64,000 nucleotides of DNA from NCBI GenBank assembly GCA_963540505.1, contig CAUTMV010000004.1:62001-126000 (forward strand). Reading direction: 5' to 3'. The notes below the pieces were generated by a model. The model did no database searches. It saw only the letters and a program-made list of their open reading frames with translations, and had not been told where the DNA came from. This document shows, piece after piece, positions 16,320 to 24,709 of this stretch. Made by a program: the position numbers and the translations under genes. Source of the stretch: Wolinella sp963540505 (GTDB lineage Bacteria > Campylobacterota > Campylobacteria > Campylobacterales > Helicobacteraceae). Each line of letters begins with the position of its first letter. Within the stretch, counting starts at the first letter, position 1.

Positions 16320-18401
16320 ATGGCAAGAAAGATACCACTGGATCGCATTCGTAACATAGGAATTGCCGCTCACATTGATGCGGGAAAGACGACCACTTCA
16401 GAGAGGATTTTGTTCTACACGGGCGTGAGCCACAAAATCGGCGAGGTGCATGACGGGGCTGCGACTATGGACTGGATGGAGCAGGAGAAGGAGCGCGGTA
16501 TCACGATCACTTCGGCGGCGACTACCTGCTTTTGGAAGGATTATCAAATTAACCTCATTGACACCCCCGGACACGTGGATTTTACCATTGAAGTAGAACG
16601 CTCCATGAGGGTTTTGGACGGGGCTGTTGCGGTATTTTGTTCTGTTGGCGGTGTGCAGCCTCAGAGTGAGACGGTTTGGCGACAAGCAAACAAATACGGC
16701 GTCCCACGAATGGTTTTTGTCAACAAGATGGATAGAATCGGCGCGAATTTCTATAACGTAGAGAGCCAAATCAGCGAGCGTCTCAAGGCTCGTCCCGTGC
16801 CCATCGTGATTCCTATCGGTGCAGAGGATGCTTTTAAGGGTGTGGTGGATCTCATCGAGATGAAAGCCTATGTTTGGAATAATGAAGCTATGGGCGCGAA
16901 TTACGATGTTGAGGAGATTCCCGCGAATTTGCTTGAGAAGGCTAACGAGTATCGCGAGAAGATGATCGAAGCCGCAGCCGAGCAAGATGAAGTGCTTATG
17001 GAGAAATACCTCAATGGCGAGGAACTTAGTGTTGAAGAGATTAAGCATGGAATCAAGGCTGGTTGCCACTCTATGTCGATTATCCCAATGCTTTGCGGCT
17101 CATCTTTCAAAAACAAGGGCGTGCAGGTTCTCTTAGACGCGGTGGTGGAGTATCTCCCAGCACCTACGGAAGTTGCGGCTATTAGGGGCGTTGATGCCAA
17201 AGATGAAGAGAAAGAGGTTAGCGTCCAATCTTCCGATGATGGCGAGTTTGCAGCCCTTGCGTTTAAAATTATGACCGACCCATTTGTCGGGCAGCTAACC
17301 TTTGTGCGCGTCTATCGAGGAAGTCTTGAGAGCGGTAGCTATGTCTATAACTCCACAAAGGGCAAAAAAGAGCGCGTTGGGCGGTTGCTAAAAATGCACG
17401 CAAACAAGCGCGAAGATATTAAGGAGATTTATGCAGGTGAGATTTGTGCGTTTGTAGGACTTAAAGAGACGCTTACAGGGGATACCCTTTGCTCCGAAAA
17501 AGAGCCGGTGATTCTAGAGCGTATGGAATTCCCCGAGCCGGTTATTTCGATTGCCGTTGAGCCAAAAACCAAGGCAGATCAGGAGAAGATGGCGATCGCT
17601 CTAGCCAAGCTTGCAGAAGAAGATCCAAGCTTCCGCGTCGCTTCCGATGAAGAGACAGGTCAGACGATTATTTCGGGTATGGGCGAGCTTCACCTTGAGA
17701 TTATTGTCGATCGTATGAAGCGTGAGTTTAAAGTCGAGGCAGAGGTTGGGCAGCCACAGGTTGCATTTCGTGAGACGATTCGCAAAGCAGTCAATAAAGA
17801 GTGCAAATACGCGAAGCAATCGGGCGGTCGCGGACAGTATGGGCATGTATTTATTAAGCTTGAGCCGCAAGAGGCGGGCAAGGGTTATGAGTTTATCAAT
17901 GAGATTAGCGGCGGCGTGATTCCTAAAGAGTATATCCCTGCGGTTGATAAGGGAATCAAGGAAGCGATGCAGTCTGGGGTGCTTGCAGGCTATCCCGTTG
18001 TGGATTTCAAAGTTACCCTTTATGATGGTAGCTATCATGATGTCGACTCATCAGAAATGGCATTCAAGATTGCGGGTTCTATGGCGTTTAAGGACGCGGC
18101 TAGAGATGCGAGTCCCGTGCTACTTGAGCCGATTATGAAAGTTGAAGTTGAAGTGCCTGAAGATTACATGGGCGATGTCATCGGCGATTTGAATAGGCGA
18201 AGAGGTCAAATTAACTCCATGGGTGATCGCTCAGGCGTGAAAGTGATTAATGCGTTTGTGCCCCTTGCGGAGATGTTTGGCTATTCGACGGATCTACGCT
18301 CAGCCACTCAAGGACGCGGGACATATACAATGGAGTTTAGCCATTATGGTGAAGTTCCCGGAAACATCTCCAAAGAGATTATCGAGAAGAGAAAGGGCTA
18401 A
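16320..18401 (+). CDS. fusA: Elongation factor G
   Basis: EF-G is the GTPase that drives ribosomal translocation and, with RRF, subunit recycling. The 693-residue protein has AAHIDAGKTTTSERIL (P-loop), KERGITITSAAT (switch I), DTPGHVDFT, NKMDRIG and the later domains with GMGELHLEIIVDRMKREF and SGGRGQYGHVFIKLEP, ending EIIEKRKG. Length is standard. The ATG is preceded by TTAAGGGAATC. It completes the str cluster started by rpsL-rpsG. Confidence 0.98.
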   Translation: MARKIPLDRIRNIGIAAHIDAGKTTTSERILFYTGVSHKIGEVHDGAATMDWMEQEKERGITITSAATTCFWKDYQINLIDTPGHVDFTIEVERSMRVLDGAVAVFCSVGGVQPQSETVWRQANKYGVPRMVFVNKMDRIGANFYNVESQISERLKARPVPIVIPIGAEDAFKGVVDLIEMKAYVWNNEAMGANYDVEEIPANLLEKANEYREKMIEAAAEQDEVLMEKYLNGEELSVEEIKHGIKAGCHSMSIIPMLCGSSFKNKGVQVLLDAVVEYLPAPTEVAAIRGVDAKDEEKEVSVQSSDDGEFAALAFKIMTDPFVGQLTFVRVYRGSLESGSYVYNSTKGKKERVGRLLKMHANKREDIKEIYAGEICAFVGLKETLTGDTLCSEKEPVILERMEFPEPVISIAVEPKTKADQEKMAIALAKLAEEDPSFRVASDEETGQTIISGMGELHLEIIVDRMKREFKVEAEVGQPQVAFRETIRKAVNKECKYAKQSGGRGQYGHVFIKLEPQEAGKGYEFINEISGGVIPKEYIPAVDKGIKEAMQSGVLAGYPVVDFKVTLYDGSYHDVDSSEMAFKIAGSMAFKDAARDASPVLLEPIMKVEVEVPEDYMGDVIGDLNRRRGQINSMGDRSGVKVINAFVPLAEMFGYSTDLRSATQGRGTYTMEFSHYGEVPGNISKEIIEKRKG

Positions 18402-18425
18402 TCCCCTCTCTTGCTCGCCCCTATT

Positions 18426-18445
18426 TCTTGCTATTTTTAGCAAGA
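18426..18445 (+). terminator. Hairpin after fusA
   Basis: TCTTGCTA (18426-18433) pairs perfectly with TAGCAAGA (18438-18445) around TTTT. The following bases are TTCCCC, so the U-run is poor; it may still end fusA transcription before hisJ. Confidence 0.5.
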
Positions 18446-18496
18446 TTCCCCAAAAATCCTCCGTAGTATTCTCGTGCCTTTCATTAAGGAATCCTT

Positions 18497-19279
18497 ATGC
18501 GCTATGATTTGCATAATCACACAACCCGTTGCAATCATGCCGTAGGCACGATGAATGAGTATATAGAGCAGGCGATTAAGCGGGGAATCGACGGTTTTGG
18601 TTTTGCGTGCCATGCGCCCATGGAGTTTGATAAAGCGTATCGCATGTCGCTTTCAGAGCTTTCGGAATATCAAGATGATGTGTTAAAGCTTAAGGCGCAA
18701 TACGCAGGTGTGTGCGATATTATGCTCGGGCTGGAGGTGGATTATCTACCCAGGTACATGGAAGAATCGGTGCTAAATTTTGAGTGCGATTACCTGATTG
18801 GCTCGGTGCATTTTATTGAGGATTGGGGCTTTGACAATCCCGCTTTCATCGCCGAATATGATCGGCGCGATCTTGATGAATGCTGGCGTATCTACCTTCA
18901 TGAAATCATTGCCATGGCTGGGTGTGGCTATTTTGATATCGTCGGGCATTTTGATCTCTTTAAGGTTTTTGGTCATCAGCCTAGCGAGCACGTGCAGAGC
19001 GATATTTTGCGCGCACTTGAGGCGATCAAGGAATCGGGCATGACTATGGAGATTAACGCCGCGGGTCTGCGCAAAAAGGTCGCGGAAGCCTATCCTAGCG
19101 CAGAGATTTTGCGCCTTGCACACACACTTGAGATTCCCGTCACTTTTAGCAGCGACGCGCACGCCCCCGAGCAAGTGGGATACGCTAGGGAGGAGATTGA
19201 GCGAATGGCAAAAGAGGCTGGATATACGCATTATGCGATTTTTCATAAGCGTCAAAGAGAGATGATTCCTTTGTGTTAG
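18497..19279 (+). CDS. hisJ: Histidinol-phosphatase, PHP family (HisJ/HisK-like)
   Basis: The 260-residue protein begins MRYDLHNHTTRCNHA, a PHP-domain metal-binding signature, and carries further ligands in GFACHAPMEF, GLEVDYLP, GSVHFIEDWGFDNP, DIVGHFDLFKVFG and SSDAHAPEQVG near the C-terminus. This pattern matches the HisJ-type phosphatases that dephosphorylate histidinol phosphate in histidine synthesis. It is monocistronic, with AAGGAATCC before the ATG and a possible -10 (TAGTAT) about 30 bp upstream. A different phosphate-ester substrate cannot be ruled out from sequence. Confidence 0.85.
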   Translation: MRYDLHNHTTRCNHAVGTMNEYIEQAIKRGIDGFGFACHAPMEFDKAYRMSLSELSEYQDDVLKLKAQYAGVCDIMLGLEVDYLPRYMEESVLNFECDYLIGSVHFIEDWGFDNPAFIAEYDRRDLDECWRIYLHEIIAMAGCGYFDIVGHFDLFKVFGHQPSEHVQSDILRALEAIKESGMTMEINAAGLRKKVAEAYPSAEILRLAHTLEIPVTFSSDAHAPEQVGYAREEIERMAKEAGYTHYAIFHKRQREMIPLC

Positions 19280-19380
19280 GAATCCGCCCCTTTTTAAAAG
19301 CATTTTGCTTCCCATGTCAAAGCGACTAAAATTCCGCCACTCAGTTTGCTTATATTTCTCACATGGTTTTTGTTCAAGTT

Positions 19381-19438
19381 ATTTTTCTAATTTTTTTTGA
19401 AGTTTTTATATCCGATTTAGCTTTTTTTGAGACAATTA
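19381..19438 (+). promoter_or_regulatory. Periodic T-tract promoter region of the nuo operon
   Basis: The 250-bp gap before nuoA contains T-runs at 19382-19386, 19391-19398, 19403-19407 and 19422-19428, then ACAATT at 19433-19438. Repeated T-runs at about helical spacing upstream of a -10, in place of a -35, are typical of Campylobacterota sigma70 promoters. The exact -10 is uncertain. Confidence 0.5.
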
Positions 19439-19529
19439 CCCGCGCACACGAAGAGTTATTGTTTTGACTGAAATGCGGCAATTCCCATAAGTTTTAAAAA
19501 TATTTTAAGCCCCCAAAGGAGTGCCATTT

Positions 19530-19919
19530 ATGAGCCACACAAACTTTGAAAACCCCTATTTTGGGGTATTTTTTATCTTCTTTTTTACGTTTGTTGCGTT
19601 TTTTGCGACTACAGCTTTGGCGCGTTTTGTGGGCGGGACACTCGCGCGCAAAGATACTCAAAAGCTCAAGCTCGCACCCTATGAGTGCGGTCCTCTGCCC
19701 AATAAGCAGCCCAACAAAATCTCCGCGCAGTTTTATCTCATGGCACTGCTTTTTATCCTTTTTGATGTGGAGATCCTCTTTATGTTCCCATGGGCGGTGG
19801 ATTTTAAGGTCTTGGGCGCGTTTGGATTTATTGAGATGATACTTTTTATTTTACTTCTTGGCATAGGCTTTATCTACGCGTGGAAAAAAGGAGCACTTGA
19901 GTGGCACAGCATGAAGTGA
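19530..19919 (+). CDS. nuoA: NADH-quinone oxidoreductase subunit A
   Basis: NuoA is a small membrane subunit at the junction of the peripheral and membrane arms of complex I. The 129 residues form three hydrophobic spans (FGVFFIFFFTFVAFFATTAL, FYLMALLFILFDVEILFMF, FIEMILFILLLGIGFIYAW), with the conserved KLAPYECG loop and DVEILFMFPWA. ATG 19530 is preferred over GTG 19521 because AAAGGAG at 19514-19520 is well spaced from it. The 3' end overlaps nuoB by 19 bp. Confidence 0.96.
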   Translation: MSHTNFENPYFGVFFIFFFTFVAFFATTALARFVGGTLARKDTQKLKLAPYECGPLPNKQPNKISAQFYLMALLFILFDVEILFMFPWAVDFKVLGAFGFIEMILFILLLGIGFIYAWKKGALEWHSMK

Positions 19920-20410
19920 ATTATCTCAAAAGCGGCGGATTGCCCGTTGTTTTGACGACGGTGGATCATTTGGTGAATTGGGGGCGGAGCAACTCGCTGT
20001 GGGCTCTGACATACGGGCTGGCTTGTTGTGCGATTGAGATGATGGCAAGCGGTGCGGGGCGATATGATTTTGACCGCTTCGGGACGATCTTTCGCGCGAG
20101 CCCTAGACAAGCTGATGTGATGATTATTGCCGGGACGCTGACTAAAAAGCACGCGGAATTTATCCGCCGTCTTTATGATCAGATGAGTGAGCCCAAATGG
20201 GTCATCTCCATGGGGAGTTGCGCCAATACCGGGGGTATGTTTAACACCTATGCCACGGTGCAGGGGTGTGATCGCATTATCCCTGTGGATATTTATCTTC
20301 CCGGCTGCGCACCTAGACCCGAGACGCTTCAATACGCCCTTATGGTGCTTCAGCAAAAGATCCGTCGCCAAAAGGCTTCGCGCAAACTTCCGCCAAAAAG
20401 GCTTGTGTGA
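19901..20410 (+). CDS. nuoB: NADH-quinone oxidoreductase subunit B
   Basis: NuoB carries the terminal 4Fe-4S cluster N2 that passes electrons to quinone. The 169-residue protein shows the adjacent cysteines in YGLACCAIEMM, then SMGSCANTGG and YLPGCAPRPE, together the four ligands. The start is GTG 19901 inside the end of nuoA, with AAAAGGAG upstream. The stop overlaps nuoC (TGATG). Confidence 0.97.
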   Translation: MAQHEVNYLKSGGLPVVLTTVDHLVNWGRSNSLWALTYGLACCAIEMMASGAGRYDFDRFGTIFRASPRQADVMIIAGTLTKKHAEFIRRLYDQMSEPKWVISMGSCANTGGMFNTYATVQGCDRIIPVDIYLPGCAPRPETLQYALMVLQQKIRRQKASRKLPPKRLV

Positions 20411-21204
20411 TGAGAGATTTTAAGCCACAAAAAAACGCTCAAAAAAAGGTCTATTATTCCGATCGCTTCTACCAAAAGCCCACGATTCCGCGGGAATCGC
20501 TCGAACATTACGCGGAATTTGCCTCCGAATTAGCCGAGCTTACCAAAGAAGTGCAGGTGCTTGATAGCTACGTGGAGCGCGGGGATTGGGTCGTGTATAT
20601 CGCCCCGAAGGATAATCGCCGCGCGCTTAAGAGGTTGCAAGATATGGGCTATGAGGTGCTTAGCGAGCTCAGCGCGATTGATTATCTTGAGTCGCGCAAT
20701 GGCTTTGAGGTTTTTTATCAGCTTCTTTCGCTCAAAGGGCGGCGTCGCATGCGTGTGAAGCTCTTTTTAAACGAGGGGGAATGCTTGGAATCGGTGCAGG
20801 ATCTCTATCGTGCCGCGGATTGGAGTGAGCGCGAAATGTATGATATGTTCGGGATTAGCGTGCTTAATCACCCCTATTTAAAGCGTCTTTTGATGCCTGA
20901 TGATTGGAGCGGTTATCCTTTGCGTAAAAGCTATCCGCTTCAGGGCGATGAGGCGGCGCAGTGGTATGAGGTGGATAAGATTTTCGGGCGCGAATATCGC
21001 GATGTGATCGGCGCGGAGAATCGCGATTCCGCGAGAATCGACCGCTATGATACCGAGCGTTTTGCAAGAATCGGACATGAAGTGCCCTATGGGGAGGAGC
21101 CAAAAACAGAAGAGACCCCGATTGCTTATCAGGAGAACAAGGGTGTAACGTTTGTGCGTAGGCTAAAGCCAGAAAAAAGCAAGAATCTAAAGGAGCGCAA
21201 ATGA
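20410..21204 (+). CDS. nuoC: NADH-quinone oxidoreductase subunit C
   Basis: A 264-residue peripheral-arm subunit. The C-terminal part has the 30-kDa subunit signature: AADWSEREMYDMFGI, then HPYLKRLLMPDDWSGYPLRK and SYPL. The N-terminal 45 residues and the C-terminal charged tail (EEPKTEETP, ending KNLKERK) are lineage-specific extensions. ATG 20410 overlaps the nuoB stop. NuoC and NuoD are separate genes here, unlike the enterobacterial fusion. Confidence 0.95.
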   Translation: MRDFKPQKNAQKKVYYSDRFYQKPTIPRESLEHYAEFASELAELTKEVQVLDSYVERGDWVVYIAPKDNRRALKRLQDMGYEVLSELSAIDYLESRNGFEVFYQLLSLKGRRRMRVKLFLNEGECLESVQDLYRAADWSEREMYDMFGISVLNHPYLKRLLMPDDWSGYPLRKSYPLQGDEAAQWYEVDKIFGREYRDVIGAENRDSARIDRYDTERFARIGHEVPYGEEPKTEETPIAYQENKGVTFVRRLKPEKSKNLKERK

Positions 21205-22433
21205 GCGTGCAGATTCCCAATAAACTTCAGCCCTTTTATGAAAATCTTGTCTTTGAGCGTCATGATAATCATATGATCATCAATTTTGGTCCTCAGCACC
21301 CCTCAGCACATGGGCAGTTGCGGCTTATTTTGGAGCTGGAGGGCGAGCAGGTGGTGCGTGCCGTGCCTGATGTGGGCTATTTGCACCGCGGCATGGAAAA
21401 GATGGGCGAGAATATGATCTACAACGAGTTTCTTCCTACGACCGATCGTATGGATTATATTGCGGCTGGCTCGAATAATCACGCCTTTGCGCTCGCGGTG
21501 GAGAAGCTTTTGGGGATTGATGTGCCGCGCCGCGCCAAAGTGATCCGCATGATACTTCTTGAGCTCAATCGGATCATCTCGCACCTCTTTTGGCTCGCAA
21601 CCCACGCGCTTGATGTGGGGGCGATGAGCATTTTTCTCTACGCATTTAGGGAGCGCGAATTTGCGCTGGATTTGATGGAGGATTATTGTGGCGCGCGCCT
21701 CACGCACTCAAGCATAAGAATCGGCGGAGTGCCGCTTGATTTGCCCGATGGGTGGATTGATTCCCTGCGTCGATTTCTAGAAAAGTTGCCCGAAAATATC
21801 GCGCTTTATGAGGGGCTGCTCGATGAGAATCGAATTTGGAAAATGCGCCTTGAAAATGTGGGAATCATCACGCCTGAAATGGCGAAGAGCTGGGGTTGTA
21901 GCGGTGTTACGCTGCGTGGGAGTGGCATTAAGTGGGATTTACGCAAGGAGCAGCCTTACGAGCTGTATGAGGAGATGGAGTTTGATATTCCCGTGAGCGA
22001 TAGTTGCGATAGTTACGGGCGATACAAGCTCTACATGGAGGAGATGAGGCAGAGTATCAAAATCTTATATCAGCTCATCAAACTCTACCCTGATACAAAG
22101 AGTGAAATCATGGCGCACGCGCCCCAGTATATCTCCGCACCCAAAGAGCAGATTATGACGCAAAATTACTCGCTCATGCAGCATTTTGTGCTTATAACCC
22201 AAGGCATGCGTCCGCCCGTGGGAGAAGTCTATTGCGCCACGGAATCGCCCAAAGGCGAGCTGGGATTTTTCATTCGCTCTGAAGGCGGGCCCTATCCCTA
22301 TCGCCTAAAAATCCGCACGCCCAGCTTCTTCCACACGGGGCTTTTGCAAGATCTGCTCCCCGGGCTTTATCTTGCCGATGTGGTGACGATTATTGGAAGC
22401 TTGAATCTTGTTTTTGGTGAGATTGACCGATGA
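21201..22433 (+). CDS. nuoD: NADH-quinone oxidoreductase subunit D
   Basis: NuoD (49-kDa subunit) lines the quinone pocket with NuoB. The 410-residue protein has NFGPQHPSAHGQLRLILEL, DVGYLHRGMEKMGE, GEVYCATESPKGELGFFI, RLKIRTPSF and a C-terminal DVVTIIGSLNLVFGEIDR, all standard. It starts by a 4-base ATGA overlap with nuoC and ends with another into the next gene. Confidence 0.97.
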   Translation: MSVQIPNKLQPFYENLVFERHDNHMIINFGPQHPSAHGQLRLILELEGEQVVRAVPDVGYLHRGMEKMGENMIYNEFLPTTDRMDYIAAGSNNHAFALAVEKLLGIDVPRRAKVIRMILLELNRIISHLFWLATHALDVGAMSIFLYAFREREFALDLMEDYCGARLTHSSIRIGGVPLDLPDGWIDSLRRFLEKLPENIALYEGLLDENRIWKMRLENVGIITPEMAKSWGCSGVTLRGSGIKWDLRKEQPYELYEEMEFDIPVSDSCDSYGRYKLYMEEMRQSIKILYQLIKLYPDTKSEIMAHAPQYISAPKEQIMTQNYSLMQHFVLITQGMRPPVGEVYCATESPKGELGFFIRSEGGPYPYRLKIRTPSFFHTGLLQDLLPGLYLADVVTIIGSLNLVFGEIDR

Positions 22434-22660
22434 AGCGATTTGATTTGCGCCATTTAAAGGCGGAATTTTATACCCGAATGGATGAGATTCTTAGACATGA
22501 AGTCGCGCCTTTTGAGGTGGCGATTTTTCTCTTTGAGGTGGGTGATTTTAGTTCGGTGCAAAAGAGTGCCGAGCTTGTGCATGCACGGGGCGATGAGCTA
22601 CTTAATTCCCTACGCTTTAATGAGGTGGATTGGACGATTGTTGTGAGGAGAGGCGCGTGA
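22430..22660 (+). CDS. Small NuoE-position protein (HP1264-like)
   Basis: A 76-residue protein in the slot where nuoE normally lies. It has none of the four cysteines of the NuoE 2Fe-2S thioredoxin-like fold. The sequence is a short mixed alpha/beta protein (FEVAIFLFEVGDFSSVQKSAE, NEVDWTIVVRRG). Equivalent small genes sit at this position in Helicobacter (HP1264) and Campylobacter complex I operons, where they replace the NADH-oxidising module; a role with another electron donor such as flavodoxin has been proposed for those operons. Four-base overlaps on both sides tie it to the operon. Assignment rests on position and size. Confidence 0.8.
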   Translation: MKRFDLRHLKAEFYTRMDEILRHEVAPFEVAIFLFEVGDFSSVQKSAELVHARGDELLNSLRFNEVDWTIVVRRGA

Positions 22661-24699
22661 GCCTATTTTCCTCATGGCGACTAGGTCATGAATTCTCGCC
22701 CCCACAAGGGGAATCGCTCAAGGCTTTTATCGGCTGGAATGGCGTGAGTATCTATGATCCCGAAGTTGATGTAGTCGCTTTAGCCCGCGAGTATGCGCGG
22801 CAATATCAATGCTACGCAGAGGCGTGCGGTCGGTGTGCTCCCGGGCGTTTTGGCGGGAAAATCCTCTTTGACCTGCTTGATAAAATCACTCAAGGAAAGG
22901 GCGAGCGTGCGGATATTGTGCGGCTTAAGGAGGTCGCACAGTTGATGATAAAAACAAGCAAATGCGAAGTGGGCAAGACGACTCCCCTGCCTATTTTGGA
23001 TCTGCTTAGTGCGTATGAGGCGCGATTCCTCGAGTTGCTTAAAGATGTGAAAAATGCTGATAGCACGCGCGCGGATTTGAGCGATACACCGCGTGTTAGG
23101 AATCTAAACGCACCCCAGTCTGTTCAGCCATCTCAGTTTTCGCCCAAGTCCCCTCAATCTCACGAAATCGCGCCTAAAGCTCCCGCGCGCTATATCGCGA
23201 AAATTACCGCTCCTTGCATGGATGCATGCCCCGCGCATGTGGATATTCCAGCGTATATCGAGGGCGTGAGGGATCGGCTGCTTGGCGATTCCCTTGCGCA
23301 GACCCGCAAGAGCATGCCCCTAGCGCAAGTGTGTTCGCGCGTCTGTCCCCATCCTTGCGAGCACGCTTGTCGGCGTTTGGATCTTGATGAGCCTATTTCC
23401 ATTATGGAGCTCAAGCGTTTGGGGGCGGATTATGAGAAAGAGCGTCATGGCGAATATATCCATCCGCGCGCGCCTAAAGCACCCGCGCGCGATAAGAAAG
23501 TCGCGATTATCGGGGCGGGGCCTGCGGGGCTGGCGAGTGCGTATTACCTCGCGCTTGAGGGGATTTTGAGCGATGTATTTGAGGCGCTTCCCGTGCTTGG
23601 GGGCGAAGTGAGTGTCGGAGTGCCCGAATATCGAATGCCTATCAATCGCTACAATCACGACATCGAGATGATAAAGAGCCTTGGCGTGCGCTTTTTTACA
23701 AATCACACCGTGGATAGCGCGCGTTTGAGAGAGCTGAACAATAGCTATGATGCGATTATTCTCGCTACGGGTGCGAGAATCTCTAAAAAGCTCGACGTCC
23801 AAGGCGAAAATGGGGGGCTTATCGGATATGAGCCTGCGATTCCGTGGCTGGATCGGATTAATCTGGCGAGCAAATTTAATATCGGAACTCTGCCCAACCT
23901 AGCGGGTAAGAGGGTCATTTGCGTGGGTGGGGGATTTACCTCGATGGACGTGGTGCGGTGTGCCGTGCGGCTGGGGGCGGAGCGTGTCATCATGCTCTAT
24001 CGGCGCGATGAGGCGACGCTGGTGCAAAACACTTCCAAAGAGGAGTATCACGAGGCTCTGGAAGAGGGCGTGGAGTTTTTCTTCCAAAGGGCGATTTCTG
24101 AAATTTTGAGCGAGCAGGGCGCGATAAAGTCGCTACTCATCGATGAATACGAGGTGGTTTATGAGGCGGGCGCGAAAAAGCCCTCGCTCAAGAAAATCCC
24201 AAAAGAGCCGCTCGCCCTTGATTGTGATGTGCTGATTCCCGCGGTCTCTCAGGATGTGGATGGTAGCTTTATCCCTCATGAGTGGAACATAGAGCGCACC
24301 GCACGCGGAGGCTTTAAGACTAATGGTAAAGATATGAGCACAAACGTCCCTAAAGTCTTTGCTGCCGGGGATTGCGAGCAAGGACCGCTCACGATTGTCA
24401 ATGCCGTGGGGCAGGGCAAAAGAGCCGCCTCTGTGGTGGCGCGATTCCTGCAAAATGGCGAAATTGCTTTGAGCGATGAAGAGAAAATGGAGGACTTACT
24501 TAAAGAGGCGAAGGTTTATCGACCTGATCGCGTGCAGGGCTGGCTTGCGGGAATCCCACGGGAGCAATCACAAAAAGAGCCTCCACAGAAACGCAAAAAC
24601 AACTTCAAGGAAGTGAATTTCGGCTTAAAATTAGAAGACGCCCTGCGGGAATCCGAGCGTTGCATGCGATGTTATTACATCGCTATGGCAGTGGTGTGA
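22657..24699 (+). CDS. NuoF iron-sulfur tail fused to GltD-type FAD/NAD(P) oxidoreductase
   Basis: From GTG 22657 (GTGA overlap, GAGGAGAGG upstream) this gives 680 residues. Residues about 45-110 resemble the C-terminal cluster domain of NuoF (EACGRCAPGRFGG, then KCEVGKTTP), but the third ligand position is Gly (residue 63) where NuoF has Cys, and the NADH/FMN part of NuoF is absent. After a Pro/Ser-rich linker (about 140-175) comes a dihydropyrimidine-dehydrogenase/GltD module: cysteine-rich PCMDACPAHVDIPAY and CSRVCPHPCEHACRR, FAD fold AIIGAGPAGLASA (286-291), NAD(P) fold CVGGGFTSMD (424-431) and AAGDCEQGP (from about 569). The C-terminus adds CMRC. It lies exactly where nuoF should be, so it is probably the electron-input subunit; donor (NADPH, NADH or ferredoxin/flavodoxin) is unknown. 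Confidence 0.85.
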   Translation: MSLFSSWRLGHEFSPPQGESLKAFIGWNGVSIYDPEVDVVALAREYARQYQCYAEACGRCAPGRFGGKILFDLLDKITQGKGERADIVRLKEVAQLMIKTSKCEVGKTTPLPILDLLSAYEARFLELLKDVKNADSTRADLSDTPRVRNLNAPQSVQPSQFSPKSPQSHEIAPKAPARYIAKITAPCMDACPAHVDIPAYIEGVRDRLLGDSLAQTRKSMPLAQVCSRVCPHPCEHACRRLDLDEPISIMELKRLGADYEKERHGEYIHPRAPKAPARDKKVAIIGAGPAGLASAYYLALEGILSDVFEALPVLGGEVSVGVPEYRMPINRYNHDIEMIKSLGVRFFTNHTVDSARLRELNNSYDAIILATGARISKKLDVQGENGGLIGYEPAIPWLDRINLASKFNIGTLPNLAGKRVICVGGGFTSMDVVRCAVRLGAERVIMLYRRDEATLVQNTSKEEYHEALEEGVEFFFQRAISEILSEQGAIKSLLIDEYEVVYEAGAKKPSLKKIPKEPLALDCDVLIPAVSQDVDGSFIPHEWNIERTARGGFKTNGKDMSTNVPKVFAAGDCEQGPLTIVNAVGQGKRAASVVARFLQNGEIALSDEEKMEDLLKEAKVYRPDRVQGWLAGIPREQSQKEPPQKRKNNFKEVNFGLKLEDALRESERCMRCYYIAMAVV

Positions 24700-24709
24700 G
24701 GAAGCTCTC

